Shown here: piece after piece, positions 17,367-26,525 of the stretch
Layout of the letters: every line of letters starts with the position of its first letter
Numbering within the stretch: the first letter of the stretch is position 1
From: Paraclostridium tenue
Lineage (GTDB): Bacteria; Bacillota; Clostridia; Peptostreptococcales; Peptostreptococcaceae
Assembly (NCBI RefSeq): GCF_015668515.1
Contig: NZ_JADPFO010000007.1
Location: forward strand, 30,342 to 94,341
Length of the DNA: 64,000 nt
Reading direction: 5' to 3'
The notes under the pieces: generated by a model
Told to the model about the DNA's origin: nothing
The model's input: the letters and a program-made list of their open reading frames with translations, nothing else
Database searches by the model: none
Program-made: the position numbers and the translations under genes

Positions 17367-18140
17367 ATGGAAATCTTATATTTTATTGTTGCTGCTTTTT
17401 CTACTATAATAGGATCATCTGTTGGATTAGGAGGCGGAGTTATAATAAAGCCAGTATTAGAAACTTTAAGTGATTACTCCCTTCCTACAGTTAATTTATT
17501 GTCGTCTTCAACCATATTTGTAATGTCTATAGTTACTGTATTTTATCAATTAAAGAAAAAGGATAAGATAAATCTTAAAAATACAATTGTAGTTGCTCTA
17601 GGATCTATAATTGGTGGAGTCATAGGACAAAATATAATGGATATTATAGCAAAAAAAGGGATTAATATGGGAATTGTTAGTAATATCCAAAATATAATTT
17701 TGATAGTTATATTAATAATTGTTTTTATTTATATGAAAAATAAAGATAATATTAAAACACACAATATAAATAACATTGTATTAATTGGATGTTTAGGAAT
17801 ATTTTTAGGATCTATATCTGCATTTTTAGGAATTGGAGGAGGACCACTTAACGTAGCGGCTTTTACTATATTATTTTCTATGTCAACAAATGAAGCAGCG
17901 AGAAACTCTATAATAGTTATATTTTTCTCACAAGGGTCTAAAATTCTTTCAGTGGCTCTAACAACAGGATTTTCTAGCTATAAACTAGAAATACTACCTT
18001 TAATGATGGCGGGAGGAGTTATTGGTGGAATTGTTGGTTATAGGATAAATAAGTCTGTTTCAGAAAAAAATATAATAACAATATTTGATACTGTACTTAT
18101 AAGTATAGTTTTATTAAATGTATATAATATCTTTAAATAA
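17367..18140 (+). CDS. TauE/SafE (DUF81) family membrane permease
   Basis: 257 aa, about seven to eight TM helices. It has the internal duplication typical of the family: the glycine-rich first-helix motif IGSSVGLGGGVIIKP (about 15-29) is repeated as FLGIGGGPLNVAAF (about 153-166). Family members are proposed exporters of sulfite, sulfonates or other small organic anions. No sulfur gene is close by, so the substrate is not inferable. GGAGA is upstream with suitable spacing. Confidence 0.88.
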   Translation: MEILYFIVAAFSTIIGSSVGLGGGVIIKPVLETLSDYSLPTVNLLSSSTIFVMSIVTVFYQLKKKDKINLKNTIVVALGSIIGGVIGQNIMDIIAKKGINMGIVSNIQNIILIVILIIVFIYMKNKDNIKTHNINNIVLIGCLGIFLGSISAFLGIGGGPLNVAAFTILFSMSTNEAARNSIIVIFFSQGSKILSVALTTGFSSYKLEILPLMMAGGVIGGIVGYRINKSVSEKNIITIFDTVLISIVLLNVYNIFK

Positions 18141-18263
18141 ATTATTAATATTAGGGTGTTTTACTAAGTTAAATTCAAGGAAAGTTTGTCAATATCAAAA
18201 GACTATGATATTATATAAACCTATGAATAATTAGGAATAATAATGAACGGAGGATATTAAATT

Positions 18264-18605
18264 ATGGAAAATTTACCAAATTGCCCAAAATGTAATTCAG
18301 AATATACTTATGAAGATGGAAGTCTTTTAGTTTGTCCAGAATGTGCTTATGAATGGACTTTAGAATCTTCAAATGAAGAAGAAAATGTTATAAAAGATGT
18401 AAATGGGAATGTATTAAATGATGGAGATGCTGTAACAGTAGTAAAAGACCTTAAAGTAAAAGGAAGCTCATCATCTATAAAGATAGGAACAAAAGTAAAA
18501 AATATACGTTTAGTTCCTGATGCAACAGATGGACATGATATCGAATGCAAGATAGATGGATTTGGAGCTATGAAGTTAAAGTCTAGTGTTGTTAAAAAAG
18601 CATAA
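18264..18605 (+). CDS. YjdM/PhnA-family zinc-ribbon protein
   Basis: 113 aa, the family length. The N-terminal zinc ribbon has paired cysteines C7/C10 and C24/C27 (CPKC...CPEC), and the C-terminal beta domain has [17 protein letters not shown] and the basic KSSVVKK end. The family was named after phosphonate utilisation in E. coli, but no phosphonate genes are here and the real role is unclear. It stands alone with its own GGAGG site and terminator. Confidence 0.9.
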   Translation: MENLPNCPKCNSEYTYEDGSLLVCPECAYEWTLESSNEEENVIKDVNGNVLNDGDAVTVVKDLKVKGSSSSIKIGTKVKNIRLVPDATDGHDIECKIDGFGAMKLKSSVVKKA

Positions 18606-18640
18606 TTAAATTTAACAATATAATCAAAATCTACAATATA

Positions 18641-18678
18641 AAAGCACTAATCTTTTAAAAAAGATTAGTGCTTTTATT
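18641..18678 (+). terminator. Terminator after yjdM
   Basis: Stem AAAGCACTAATCTTTT / AAGATTAGTGCTTTT, then T-rich. Confidence 0.88.
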
Positions 18679-18831
18679 ATGATATTGGGTATCACGCTAA
18701 GAACTAACTTATAACGCTACCTTATACCGTAATTATTATATTTCTAGTATAATATAGTAATAGAGTTGAATCAATAATAAATGATAAAAAATAATAATAA
18801 ATAATAAAAAATGAAGTGAGAGGTGAAGCAT

Positions 18832-19557
18832 TTGTTTTTAGAGGAAAGGTATGAAAAGATTATTGAAATAATTAAGATAAATGGTAGAGTAAAGGTTAAA
18901 GATTTATCTAATTTATTTGAAGTTACACAAGACTGTATTAGAAAAGATTTAAAAGAGCTAGAATCTAGAGGACATTTAAAAAGAGTGTATGGGGGAGCTA
19001 TTCTACAAAGAGATTATGATGAGATTAAAAATATTGATAAAAGAAAAAATATTAATGTAGAGGAAAAGAAGGCTATAGCAGCAAAAGCAATTAGTTTGAT
19101 AGATAATAATGACATAATATTTTTAGATGTTTCAACTAATAATTTAGAAATTGCAAAGGAATTAAATGAAACAGATAAAGAAATTACAGTAGTAACAAAT
19201 ATGATAGAAATTGTATTAGAATTAAGAAGTAATAAGAATATAAAAGTAATTTGTATTGGGGGAGAATTTAACAAAGAAGTAGGAGCTATAGTAGGAGCTG
19301 CTGCTGATAGGTATATAAGAAACTTTATCTTTGATAAATCATTTATAGGATTGTGTGGTATTAATATAGAAACAGGATATATAAGTACGATTAATTTAGA
19401 AGATGGAAATACTAAGAGAACTATAATTGAATGCTCTAGTAAAAGTTATTTAGTAATGGAGAATGAGAAATTCAACTATGAAGAATTTTATAAATTTGCT
19501 AATTTAACTGAAGTAGCCGGTGTGATAACTGAAGATAAGATAATTAATGAAATTTAA
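18832..19557 (+). CDS. DeoR-family transcriptional regulator
   Basis: 241 aa from TTG 18832. GAGGTGA (18820-18826) is five bases upstream, whereas the GTG at 18823 lies inside it. The N-terminal HTH (about 1-57) reads FLEERYEKIIEII then VKVKDLSNLFEVTQDCIRKDL, the DeoR signature. The C-terminal sugar-phosphate sensor domain (about 75-225) includes IFLDVSTN and KSFIGLCGIN. DeoR regulators normally control a neighbouring sugar or nucleoside operon, but none is adjacent, so the target is unknown. Confidence 0.88.
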   Translation: MFLEERYEKIIEIIKINGRVKVKDLSNLFEVTQDCIRKDLKELESRGHLKRVYGGAILQRDYDEIKNIDKRKNINVEEKKAIAAKAISLIDNNDIIFLDVSTNNLEIAKELNETDKEITVVTNMIEIVLELRSNKNIKVICIGGEFNKEVGAIVGAAADRYIRNFIFDKSFIGLCGINIETGYISTINLEDGNTKRTIIECSSKSYLVMENEKFNYEEFYKFANLTEVAGVITEDKIINEI

Positions 19558-19715
19558 ATATTTAGTGATTACTAAATTTATAAATATATCAATAACTGTA
19601 TAAATAAAAAATACATATAATAACTATGTATGTGATTTACTAAAAAATTTGCAGATGCCAAAATTTTAAATACTAGAATAGTTAGATAATATGAAAGTTT
19701 TAGGTAGGTGTTTAT

Positions 19716-20333
19716 ATGAAGATATTTGCGATAGGACATTCTAATTATCCTTATGAGAAGTTTATTGAAATGATAAAAAAATACGGTATAGACTGTGTAG
19801 TAGACATAAGAGAAACACCATATTCTAAATATAATACTCAATATAATAGAGAGATATTAAGAGAAAATTTAAAATCTAGTGGATTTACATATGTATATAT
19901 GGGGCATGAATTTGGAGCTAAAAGGCAGACTAAAGAATCATATAATGATGAGGGGTATGCAGATTTTGAAAAAGTAATTAAAGAAGAGTTATTTTTGAAA
20001 GGAATTGAAAGAATTACAAAAGGTCTACAGATGGGTTATAAAATAGTTTTATTAGGAGCTATGCAAGAACCTATAAGATGTCATAGAAGTATAATGTTAG
20101 GGAAATATTTAAATGAAAAAGGTTTTGATGTAAAATATATAATGCATGAAGGTAATATAGTTAATCAAGATTATATTGAAGAAGATTTGCTTAATAAGTA
20201 TTTTAGTGATAGAAATCAATTAAGTATAGATAGTTTGTTAGGAACTGATAAATCAAGAGAAGAAATGATAGAAGAAGGTTATAAATTAGCTAATAAAGAA
20301 ATTGGACATAGAACAGAAAATATAGGGAAATAA
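19716..20333 (+). CDS. DUF488 family protein
   Basis: 205 aa. Family motifs are IGHSNYPYEKFIEMI near the N-terminus, VVDIRETPYSKYN (about 29-41), MGHEFGAK and the C-terminal cysteine motif RCHRSIML. The biochemical role of DUF488 is not established. The following gene begins 37 bases later on the same strand, so they may be co-expressed. The ribosome binding site TAGGTG is moderate. Confidence 0.85.
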   Translation: MKIFAIGHSNYPYEKFIEMIKKYGIDCVVDIRETPYSKYNTQYNREILRENLKSSGFTYVYMGHEFGAKRQTKESYNDEGYADFEKVIKEELFLKGIERITKGLQMGYKIVLLGAMQEPIRCHRSIMLGKYLNEKGFDVKYIMHEGNIVNQDYIEEDLLNKYFSDRNQLSIDSLLGTDKSREEMIEEGYKLANKEIGHRTENIGK

Positions 20334-20370
20334 ATATTAGATAAAATTATAGTATATGGGGGGATAGATT

Positions 20371-20817
20371 ATGATAATTGATTGTATGGATTGGCATTAT
20401 AGGGATAATTATCCAGAGGGATTAGATAAAGTGCATGCAGCAACTCATATAGGTATATTTATAGCATGGATTATTGAAAATAATTTAGAAAGTGAAATTT
20501 TAAGAAAAGATTCATATAATGATATATATAATCTACGAGCAAGAAAAATAACTGGTAGAGAGTTTTTCTTAAATAATTGTAATAAGATATTTCAAGATAA
20601 GTTTATAGATAAAAAAGCTTTGGAATTTACTTTAGGATACTATTTGAGTAGCAGGGAAGATTATTGTCAATATATTGCTGATTATAATGAAGTTTTTAAA
20701 AATGATAATATAAACTCATCTTATGAAGTAAAAGATATATGGGAAAATTACTATAGGGTATTTTCGATTATAGATAAGAGATATAATGATTGGAAAATAA
20801 AAAATGAATATATTTAA
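20371..20817 (+). CDS. Conserved uncharacterised protein (DUF7832-like)
   Basis: 148 aa, no catalytic motif recognised. The pattern at the N-terminus (MDWHYRDNYPEGLDKVHAATHIGIFIAWIIEN), ITGREFF in the middle and WENYYRVFSIIDKRYNDWK at the end matches my memory of a small soluble family found in many bacteria. Assignment to DUF7832 is tentative. GGGGGGA precedes the start. It is likely the second gene of a pair with DUF488. Confidence 0.7.
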   Translation: MIIDCMDWHYRDNYPEGLDKVHAATHIGIFIAWIIENNLESEILRKDSYNDIYNLRARKITGREFFLNNCNKIFQDKFIDKKALEFTLGYYLSSREDYCQYIADYNEVFKNDNINSSYEVKDIWENYYRVFSIIDKRYNDWKIKNEYI

Positions 20818-20820
20818 GTA

Positions 20821-20874
20821 AAAAGACTATCTTAATTCCTTATTTAGAAGTAGACATTAAGATAGTCTTTTTTA
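20821..20874. terminator. Bidirectional terminator between the DUF7832-like gene and tdh
   Basis: 16-bp stem AAAAGACTATCTTAAT / ATTAAGATAGTCTTTT with a 19-base loop. It is flanked by A and T runs and lies between two convergent genes. Confidence 0.9.
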
Positions 20875-20878
20875 TTAA

Positions 20879-21853
20879 CTAAGCATGTTGTAAGTTTTCT
20901 TTACCTATACCTTTTTCTCCTAATTTTTCTATCATATCAGTAGTCATTTTACTTAAATCATAATCAAATTTAAATCCCCATTCATTTATAGCACAAGATG
21001 CATCAATAGAATTTGGCCAAGATTCAGCTATAGATTGACGTACTGGATCGACCTTGTATCCGAATTCAAATTCAGGTATATGTTTTTTTATTTCAGCAGC
21101 TACTTCTTCTGGTGAAAAGTTCATAGCAGTTATGTTAAATGCATTTCTATGAATTAACTTAGAACTATCAGCTTCAAGCAAATCTACAACAGCTTGAAGG
21201 GCATCAGGCATATACATCATATCCATTTTAGTGCCTTCTCCTATAAATGAGTCATATTTTTTATTTTTTAATGCTTCATAATATATATCAACAGCATAAT
21301 CAGTAGTACCACCACCAGGAGGTGTTACATAAGAAATAAGTCCAGGGAATCGTACACTTCTTGTATCTACTCCAAATTTATTAAAATAATAATCAGCTAA
21401 TAACTCACCAGCTACTTTAGTTACTCCATACATGGTATTAGGTCTTTGAATAGTATCTTGAGGTGTTAAATTTTTTGGAGAGTTAGGACCAAAAGCAGCT
21501 ATAGAACTAGGTGCAAATAAAGTAGCTTTGATTTCCTTAGAAACTTCTAAAGCATTTACCAAACCACCCATATTTAATTTCCATGCAGATTGAGGTTTTT
21601 GTTCTCCAACAGCAGAAAGTAAAGAGGCTAGGTGGATTATAGTATCTGCATTATGTTTTTTAGCCATTTTCCCCATAGATTCTATATCCATAACATTTAA
21701 TGTTTCAAATAAACCATTGTTTGAAACTTCACTATCTTCTGCTATACGTATATCAGTAGCTAAAACATTATCTTTTCCATATTCTTTTCTAAGTTTAGCA
21801 GTTAACTCTGAACCTATTTGACCTAAAGCACCTGTTATAAGAATTCTTTTCAT
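20879..21853 (-). CDS. L-threonine 3-dehydrogenase, SDR (epimerase-like) type
   Basis: 324 aa. NAD-binding Rossmann motif GALGQIG (8-14) and catalytic YxxxK Y142-VTK146 with APSSIAAFGP, as in the NAD-dependent epimerase-like threonine dehydrogenases. It should oxidise threonine to 2-amino-3-ketobutyrate, which the upstream kbl product cleaves with CoA to glycine and acetyl-CoA. The pairing with kbl in one minus-strand operon (33-base gap) is the main support for threonine as substrate rather than a nucleotide sugar. GGGGA precedes the start. Confidence 0.88.
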   Translation of the reverse strand: MKRILITGALGQIGSELTAKLRKEYGKDNVLATDIRIAEDSEVSNNGLFETLNVMDIESMGKMAKKHNADTIIHLASLLSAVGEQKPQSAWKLNMGGLVNALEVSKEIKATLFAPSSIAAFGPNSPKNLTPQDTIQRPNTMYGVTKVAGELLADYYFNKFGVDTRSVRFPGLISYVTPPGGGTTDYAVDIYYEALKNKKYDSFIGEGTKMDMMYMPDALQAVVDLLEADSSKLIHRNAFNITAMNFSPEEVAAEIKKHIPEFEFGYKVDPVRQSIAESWPNSIDASCAINEWGFKFDYDLSKMTTDMIEKLGEKGIGKENLQHA

Positions 21854-21886
21854 TTAATTTCCCCCTATAAAATATAATTAAAATAT

Positions 21887-23098
21887 TTATTTTATAACTC
21901 CTAATTCTTTACCTACTTTTTCATATATAGCTAAAGCTTCATCTAACATTTCTTTAGTGTGAGCTGCTGTTGGCATATTTCTAACTCTTCCAGTTCCTTT
22001 TGGAACAGTAGGAAATACTATAGATTTAGCATATACTCCTTCTTCTAATAATCTTTTACTAAATAGTTGAGTTTTAGTTTCATCACCTATGATACAAGGT
22101 GTTATAGGCGTTTCACTATTTCCTATATTAAATCCTAAAGATTTTAAACCAGCTTTAAGATAATTTCCATTTTCCCATACCTTTTTAACTAAAGTATCAT
22201 CATTCATAAGTATATTTATTGCCTCAGTACAAGCAGCAGCAGCACCTGGAGTTAAAGATGTAGAAAATAAGAAAGGTCTCCCTCTAACTTTTAACCAATC
22301 TATTAAATCTTTAGAACCTGCAACATATCCACCAACAACACCTATAGCTTTAGATAAAGTCCCTATTTGAAAATCAACTTTATCTGACAACCCAAAGTGT
22401 TTACAAGTTCCAGCTCCTTTACCAGTTACTCCTGAACCATGTGCATCATCAACGTAAGTAATTAAATCAAATTCTTCAGCTATTTCAACTATTTCTGGAA
22501 GTTTAGCAATATCTCCATCCATAGAGAAAACACCATCAGTTATAACCATAATTTTATTATAAAGTCCACTTTCTCTAGCTTCTTTAGCTTTAACTTTTAA
22601 GTCATTCATATCTGAATGTTTAAATCTTATTATTTTAGAACCGGATAGTTTACACCCATCTATGATAGAAGCGTGATTTAGTTCATCTGATAAGATTGCA
22701 TCATTTTTATCCATTACACCCTGAATAGCACCCATATTGCAATTAAATCCAGATTGAAAAGCTATTGCAGCTTCAGTACCTTTAAATTTAGCTATAGTTT
22801 CTTCTAAAATATCATGTATCTCTAATGTTCCATTTATTGTTCTTACAGCACCGGCACCGGCACCGTATTTTTTTGTAGCATCTATACTTGAATTTATTAA
22901 TCTTTCATCTGTAGCTAGCCCAAGGTAATTATTTGAAGATAAATTTATCAGTTTTTTTTCATTTATTGTTATGATAGGTCCGTTTGAACTTTGAAGGGAG
23001 TCAATTTTATTATATAAGCCTTTAGATTTTAAATCATTTAGGTTTTTATTAAGAAAAGTAGATAAAGCTTTGTTTTTTGTACTTGTATCTGAACTCAT
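21887..23098 (-). CDS. kbl: Glycine C-acetyltransferase (2-amino-3-ketobutyrate CoA ligase)
   Basis: 403 aa PLP enzyme of the alpha-oxoamine synthase family. The PLP-binding lysine is K250 in [23 protein letters not shown] and the substrate segment [16 protein letters not shown] are family signatures. AONS/KBL-family enzymes look alike, but pairing with tdh favours Kbl over BioF. A strong GGAGG precedes the ATG on the minus strand. It is the first gene of the threonine-to-glycine operon. Confidence 0.92.
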   Translation of the reverse strand: MSSDTSTKNKALSTFLNKNLNDLKSKGLYNKIDSLQSSNGPIITINEKKLINLSSNNYLGLATDERLINSSIDATKKYGAGAGAVRTINGTLEIHDILEETIAKFKGTEAAIAFQSGFNCNMGAIQGVMDKNDAILSDELNHASIIDGCKLSGSKIIRFKHSDMNDLKVKAKEARESGLYNKIMVITDGVFSMDGDIAKLPEIVEIAEEFDLITYVDDAHGSGVTGKGAGTCKHFGLSDKVDFQIGTLSKAIGVVGGYVAGSKDLIDWLKVRGRPFLFSTSLTPGAAAACTEAINILMNDDTLVKKVWENGNYLKAGLKSLGFNIGNSETPITPCIIGDETKTQLFSKRLLEEGVYAKSIVFPTVPKGTGRVRNMPTAAHTKEMLDEALAIYEKVGKELGVIK

Positions 23099-23359
23099 TT
23101 ATTATCCTCCTCAATTATATTACTATACTAATATAATTTTAAGTTTTAAATTTAATAGTTGTAAATAATAATCGAAAATCAAATAATTGTAAAAAGAAAC
23201 ATAAATGACAATTAAGAAACACAATCATAAAATAAAAGCTAAATTAACAAAAAAAGTATATAAAATATTCATCCTTATACTATTAAAAATATAAAAAATT
23301 TGATATGCTATTAATTGATTTGCAAAACAACTTTAACAATAAAGGAAGGACATTATAAT

Positions 23360-24016
23360 ATGAATAAATTTAATTTTATTAAGGGATTAAAAGAGTATGC
23401 CATTGTAACTATAGGTGTAATTTTAGTAGCAATTGGAATACAGTATTTTTTTGCACCAAATAATATAGCTGGTGGAGGCTTAAGTGGTTTAGCACTTATA
23501 ATAAACTACTATATACCCAAACTATCTATAGGTACTATAATATTTTTAGGCAACTTAATATTATTTGCAATATCATTTATAGTAATAGGTGGAGATTTTG
23601 GATTAAAAACTATATATGCGAGTTTTATGCTATCAGTAGTGATAGAGTTTATGGATAAAATATTAAAATCAACAGCGTTAACAACAAATTTATTAGCTGC
23701 TGTAATACTGGGAACGTTAGTAACAGCAATAGGTTTAGCTATGGTATTTGCTATCAATGCATCAACTGGAGGAACTGACATACTAGCTAAGATATTAAAT
23801 AAATATACAACATTTAACATAGGTATATCACTTTTAATAGTAGATTTATTTGTAGCTATTGTGGGAGGATTTACTTTTGGATTAGAAAAAGGTATATATT
23901 CTATGATGGTTATAGTTTTAAATGGATTATTGATAGATAGGGTAATAGAGAAGATAGAAAAAAACAGAAAAAATAAACTAACTGAAGAGGAAGAAACTTT
24001 AAAAAAAGTAGCATAG
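23360..24016 (+). CDS. YitT-family membrane protein lacking DUF2179
   Basis: 218 aa from ATG 23360 (AAGGAAGGA at 23342-23350); the frame from 23315 is unsupported. About five to six TM helices, with the YitT/DUF161 motifs FFAPNNIAGGGLSGLALI (about 31-48) and AINASTGGTDILAKI. Most YitT proteins are about 280 aa with a C-terminal DUF2179 domain. Here the protein stops after the last helix plus a short charged tail (KNRKNKLTEEEETLKK), so that domain is absent. The transported substrate is unknown. Confidence 0.88.
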   Translation: MNKFNFIKGLKEYAIVTIGVILVAIGIQYFFAPNNIAGGGLSGLALIINYYIPKLSIGTIIFLGNLILFAISFIVIGGDFGLKTIYASFMLSVVIEFMDKILKSTALTTNLLAAVILGTLVTAIGLAMVFAINASTGGTDILAKILNKYTTFNIGISLLIVDLFVAIVGGFTFGLEKGIYSMMVIVLNGLLIDRVIEKIEKNRKNKLTEEEETLKKVA

Positions 24017-24041
24017 TTTAATAATTATGCTACTTTTTTTA
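24001..24041 (+). terminator. Terminator of the YitT gene
   Basis: 15-bp stem AAAAAAAGTAGCATA / TATGCTACTTTTTTT that includes the end of the coding region. Confidence 0.9.
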
Positions 24042-24133
24042 TAAATAACTTGTGTTAATTTCAAATTTTCCTGGGAAATATTTAAATAATGAAAGTAAAT
24101 TTGTTTCACGAAAAACCATAATATAAATAAAAA

Positions 24134-24162
24134 ATTCTTAAGTTAAATCTTAACTTAAGAAT
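24134..24162. repeat. Perfect 13-bp inverted repeat
   Basis: ATTCTTAAGTTAA and TTAACTTAAGAAT around ATC. It has no following T tract on the + strand. It stands just outside the longer inverted repeat at 24171-24325. Confidence 0.8.
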
Positions 24163-24170
24163 CAACATAA

Positions 24171-24325
24171 CTAGTTTTTGTATAGGAGATATTAAAACTG
24201 TGTAAATGTGTATTACTTAGTAAGGATATATAAAAGATATTTTCAAGAACGTTAATAAATATATATCTGTATTTAGTATAAAATACACAGTTTTTAATCA
24301 TAGAATATCTCCGCAAATTAACTAG
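24171..24325. repeat. Long imperfect inverted repeat (about 155 bp)
   Basis: Paired segments: CTAGTT (24171-24176) with AACTAG (24320-24325); GGAGATATT (24185-24193) with AATATCTCC (24304-24312); AAAACTGTGTA (24194-24204) with TACACAGTTTT (24284-24294), leaving a nine-base bulge on the right arm. The pairing continues loosely inward. The stretch has no credible gene. It may be a structured RNA or a MITE-like relic. Confidence 0.65.
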
Positions 24326-24407
24326 AATTACTTGAATAAATATTATCACAAAAATTTTTAAAAAAGTGAAAATTGGACTAACATTGCTTTTTTATGGAGT
24401 GAAATGA

Positions 24408-25133
24408 TTAAATATTTTTTATCTTATCTTTATTCCATATAAATAATTGATTTGAATTATTTAATGATTTAAATAAATTTCTTTTAACATTAGGTATATC
24501 AGCATTAAGTTTTTGAATCAATTCTTTTATATTTTGTCTATTAGTATGACCATCAGCAGGACATGGATTTTCTATAACTGGATAATTATAATCTCTAGTT
24601 ACTTTTTTAATCATATACTCATCTATATATACCATAGGTCTTATTACAGTTAAGCCTTGTCTATCAAGGTATGTTTTTGGAGAAAAACAGCTAACTCGAC
24701 CTTCATAAAACATTGACATTAAAAAAGTCTCAACAGCATCATCTTTATGATGACCTAATGCAACTTTATTACATCCTAATTTTTTTGCTGTATCGTTTAA
24801 AGCACCACGTCTTAAGTTTGCACATAATGAGCATGGATTTTTTTCTTTCCTTATGTCAAATATTATTTCCTTTATATTTGTTTGGACTTCATGAAACTCA
24901 ACTTCTAAATTCCTACATAAATCATATAATGGAGAATTATCAACTCCACCAGGATTTAAAGTTATTGCTATAAGTTCGAATTTTTGAGGTGAAAATTTTC
25001 TATAATTATTTAAAATATGGAGAAGCGTTAAGCTATCTTTTCCACCAGATAGACCTATTGCGATTTTATCTCCATCTTGTATCATATTAAAGTCATTTAT
25101 CGCTTGTCTTGTTTTGCTAAGTAGTTTTTGCAT
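24408..25133 (-). CDS. TtcA-like tRNA thiolation enzyme (PP-loop, Fe-S)
   Basis: 241 aa. The ATP-pyrophosphatase PP-loop is SGGKDS (29-34). Three cysteines, C101 and C104 (CSLC) and C191 (NPCPADG), match the [4Fe-4S] ligands of the TtcA/TtuA family, which put sulfur into tRNA bases such as 2-thiocytidine 32. The exact tRNA target cannot be told from sequence. The minus-strand GGAGG precedes ATG, and a good promoter lies upstream at 25177-25205. Confidence 0.85.
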   Translation of the reverse strand: MQKLLSKTRQAINDFNMIQDGDKIAIGLSGGKDSLTLLHILNNYRKFSPQKFELIAITLNPGGVDNSPLYDLCRNLEVEFHEVQTNIKEIIFDIRKEKNPCSLCANLRRGALNDTAKKLGCNKVALGHHKDDAVETFLMSMFYEGRVSCFSPKTYLDRQGLTVIRPMVYIDEYMIKKVTRDYNYPVIENPCPADGHTNRQNIKELIQKLNADIPNVKRNLFKSLNNSNQLFIWNKDKIKNI

Positions 25134-25176
25134 GTATATATTCCTCCTAAGAATATAGATTATTCATTAAAAACTT

Positions 25177-25205
25177 ATTATATCAGACTAGAATTTTTAT
25201 AACAA
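25177..25205 (-). promoter_or_regulatory. Promoter of the TtcA-like gene
   Basis: On the minus strand: -35 TTGTTA (25200-25205), 17-base spacer, -10 TATAAT (25177-25182) with the extended TGa element. Confidence 0.82.
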
Positions 25206-25489
25206 TCACAACAATATATATTTAATTTAAAGTATGTTTTCTATTAAATATTAAAATAATAAGAGTAAAAAATTAAAATAATTAAATTTATATAGTATAT
25301 ACAATTTAATAAAAATATTGAAACATATATGTTAATGAGTCTTTAGAAAACGATATCAAAAAGTTTAAATAATAAAAATTTTCTAGAAAATATTGCAAAA
25401 CGTCAAAATATGTGCTTTTTTGTCTAGAAAAGGTGTATATCTTTGTGTTAAAATATGAAAGTGATTCTTATGGGAGGGCGAAAACAAAA
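25206..25489. other. Intergenic region before the PfkB kinase
   Basis: No gene seen. It contains the palindrome TTTTCTAGAAAA (25379-25390) and a second TCTAGAAAA at 25424-25432, a direct repeat 42 bases apart that could be an operator. A TAAAAT (25449-25454) is the only -10-like element near the kinase, with no well-spaced -35. Confidence 0.5.
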
Positions 25490-26443
25490 ATGGCAAATAA
25501 TACACAACCATATGCTTTAGTTTTTGGAGTATCAGTATTTGATATCTTCGGATTTACGCATAATAATTATAGATGTAATGATTCAAATCCAGGAAAAGTT
25601 AAGACTTCTTTTGGTGGAGTTTGCAGAAATATAGCAGAAAATATGGCAAGAGTAGGAATAAATACGAAGTTCATATCTATATTAGGTGATGATGAAACAG
25701 GAAGAAGAATGATGGAACATTCTAAAGTTATGAACTATGATATGGAAGATTCATTAGTAATTAAAGGTGAAAGTACTCCTACATATATGGCAGTTTTAAA
25801 CCATGAGGGAGAATTAGAATCAGCAGTTGTTGATATGAAAATAACAGATATGTTTACTACAGAATTTATAGATTCTAAAGCTGATATAATAAGAAATTCT
25901 GAGTATATGTTTTTAGATTCGGATAAACCAGACATAGTTGAATATATATTAAAGACATTTAAGGATGAAACTAAGTTTGTATTAGATCCAGTGTCTGCAT
26001 GTAAAGCTAAAAATATAAAACACTTAATAAAATATTTCCATACTATAAAGCCTAATAGATATGAAGCTGAAATAATGTGTGGATTTGAAATAAAATCAGA
26101 AGAAGATTTAAGAAGAGCAGGAAAGTATTTTATCGACTTAGGAATAGAAAATGTATTTATAAGTTTAGATGAAGATGGTATATACTACAATAATGGAGTT
26201 GAAGAAGGAACTATAAAAGCTAATAATGTTCCTGTTGTAAATGTTACAGGTGCTGGAGATTCATTTGTAGCAGGATTAGGATACGGATATATGAAAAATA
26301 TAAAATTAAAAGATACTGTTAAATATGCAGTAGCTATGTCTGTTTTAACAATAGCTCATGAAGAGACTATCCATCCTGAAATGAGCGATGCCATTGTTTT
26401 AGAACATATAGAAAAAATTGATTGGACGGAAAAAGAATACTAA
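25490..26443 (+). CDS. PfkB-family sugar kinase, pseudouridine kinase-like
   Basis: 317 aa from ATG 25490; the longer frame from 25412 has no ribosome binding site, while GGGAGG (25472-25477) precedes 25490 at a long 12-base spacing. Ribokinase fold: N-terminal GVSVFDIFG, the glycine motif TSFGGVCRNIAENMARVG and the catalytic C-terminal motif NVTGAGDSFVAGL, with GAGD as the anion hole and base. The DSNPGKV segment and overall pattern are shared with the psuK-like gene at 42.5-43.6 kb, suggesting a nucleoside or pseudouridine substrate. It stands alone here, without psuG. Confidence 0.85.
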   Translation: MANNTQPYALVFGVSVFDIFGFTHNNYRCNDSNPGKVKTSFGGVCRNIAENMARVGINTKFISILGDDETGRRMMEHSKVMNYDMEDSLVIKGESTPTYMAVLNHEGELESAVVDMKITDMFTTEFIDSKADIIRNSEYMFLDSDKPDIVEYILKTFKDETKFVLDPVSACKAKNIKHLIKYFHTIKPNRYEAEIMCGFEIKSEEDLRRAGKYFIDLGIENVFISLDEDGIYYNNGVEEGTIKANNVPVVNVTGAGDSFVAGLGYGYMKNIKLKDTVKYAVAMSVLTIAHEETIHPEMSDAIVLEHIEKIDWTEKEY

Positions 26444-26466
26444 AATTTATATAATCAAAATGATAA

Positions 26467-26512
26467 AAGCTATAGATTTATGCAATTACATAAACCTATA
26501 GCTTATTTATTT
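26467..26512. terminator. Bidirectional terminator between PfkB kinase and aminopeptidase
   Basis: Stem AAGCTATAGATTTATG / CATAAACCTATAGCTT with a six-base loop, between convergent genes. Confidence 0.85.
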
Positions 26513-26525
26513 ACTAAAGACTAAA

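Noticed and set aside
24155..24349. 64-aa minus-strand frame
   Set aside because: It lies inside the long inverted repeat, has no good ribosome binding site and no recognisable protein features.
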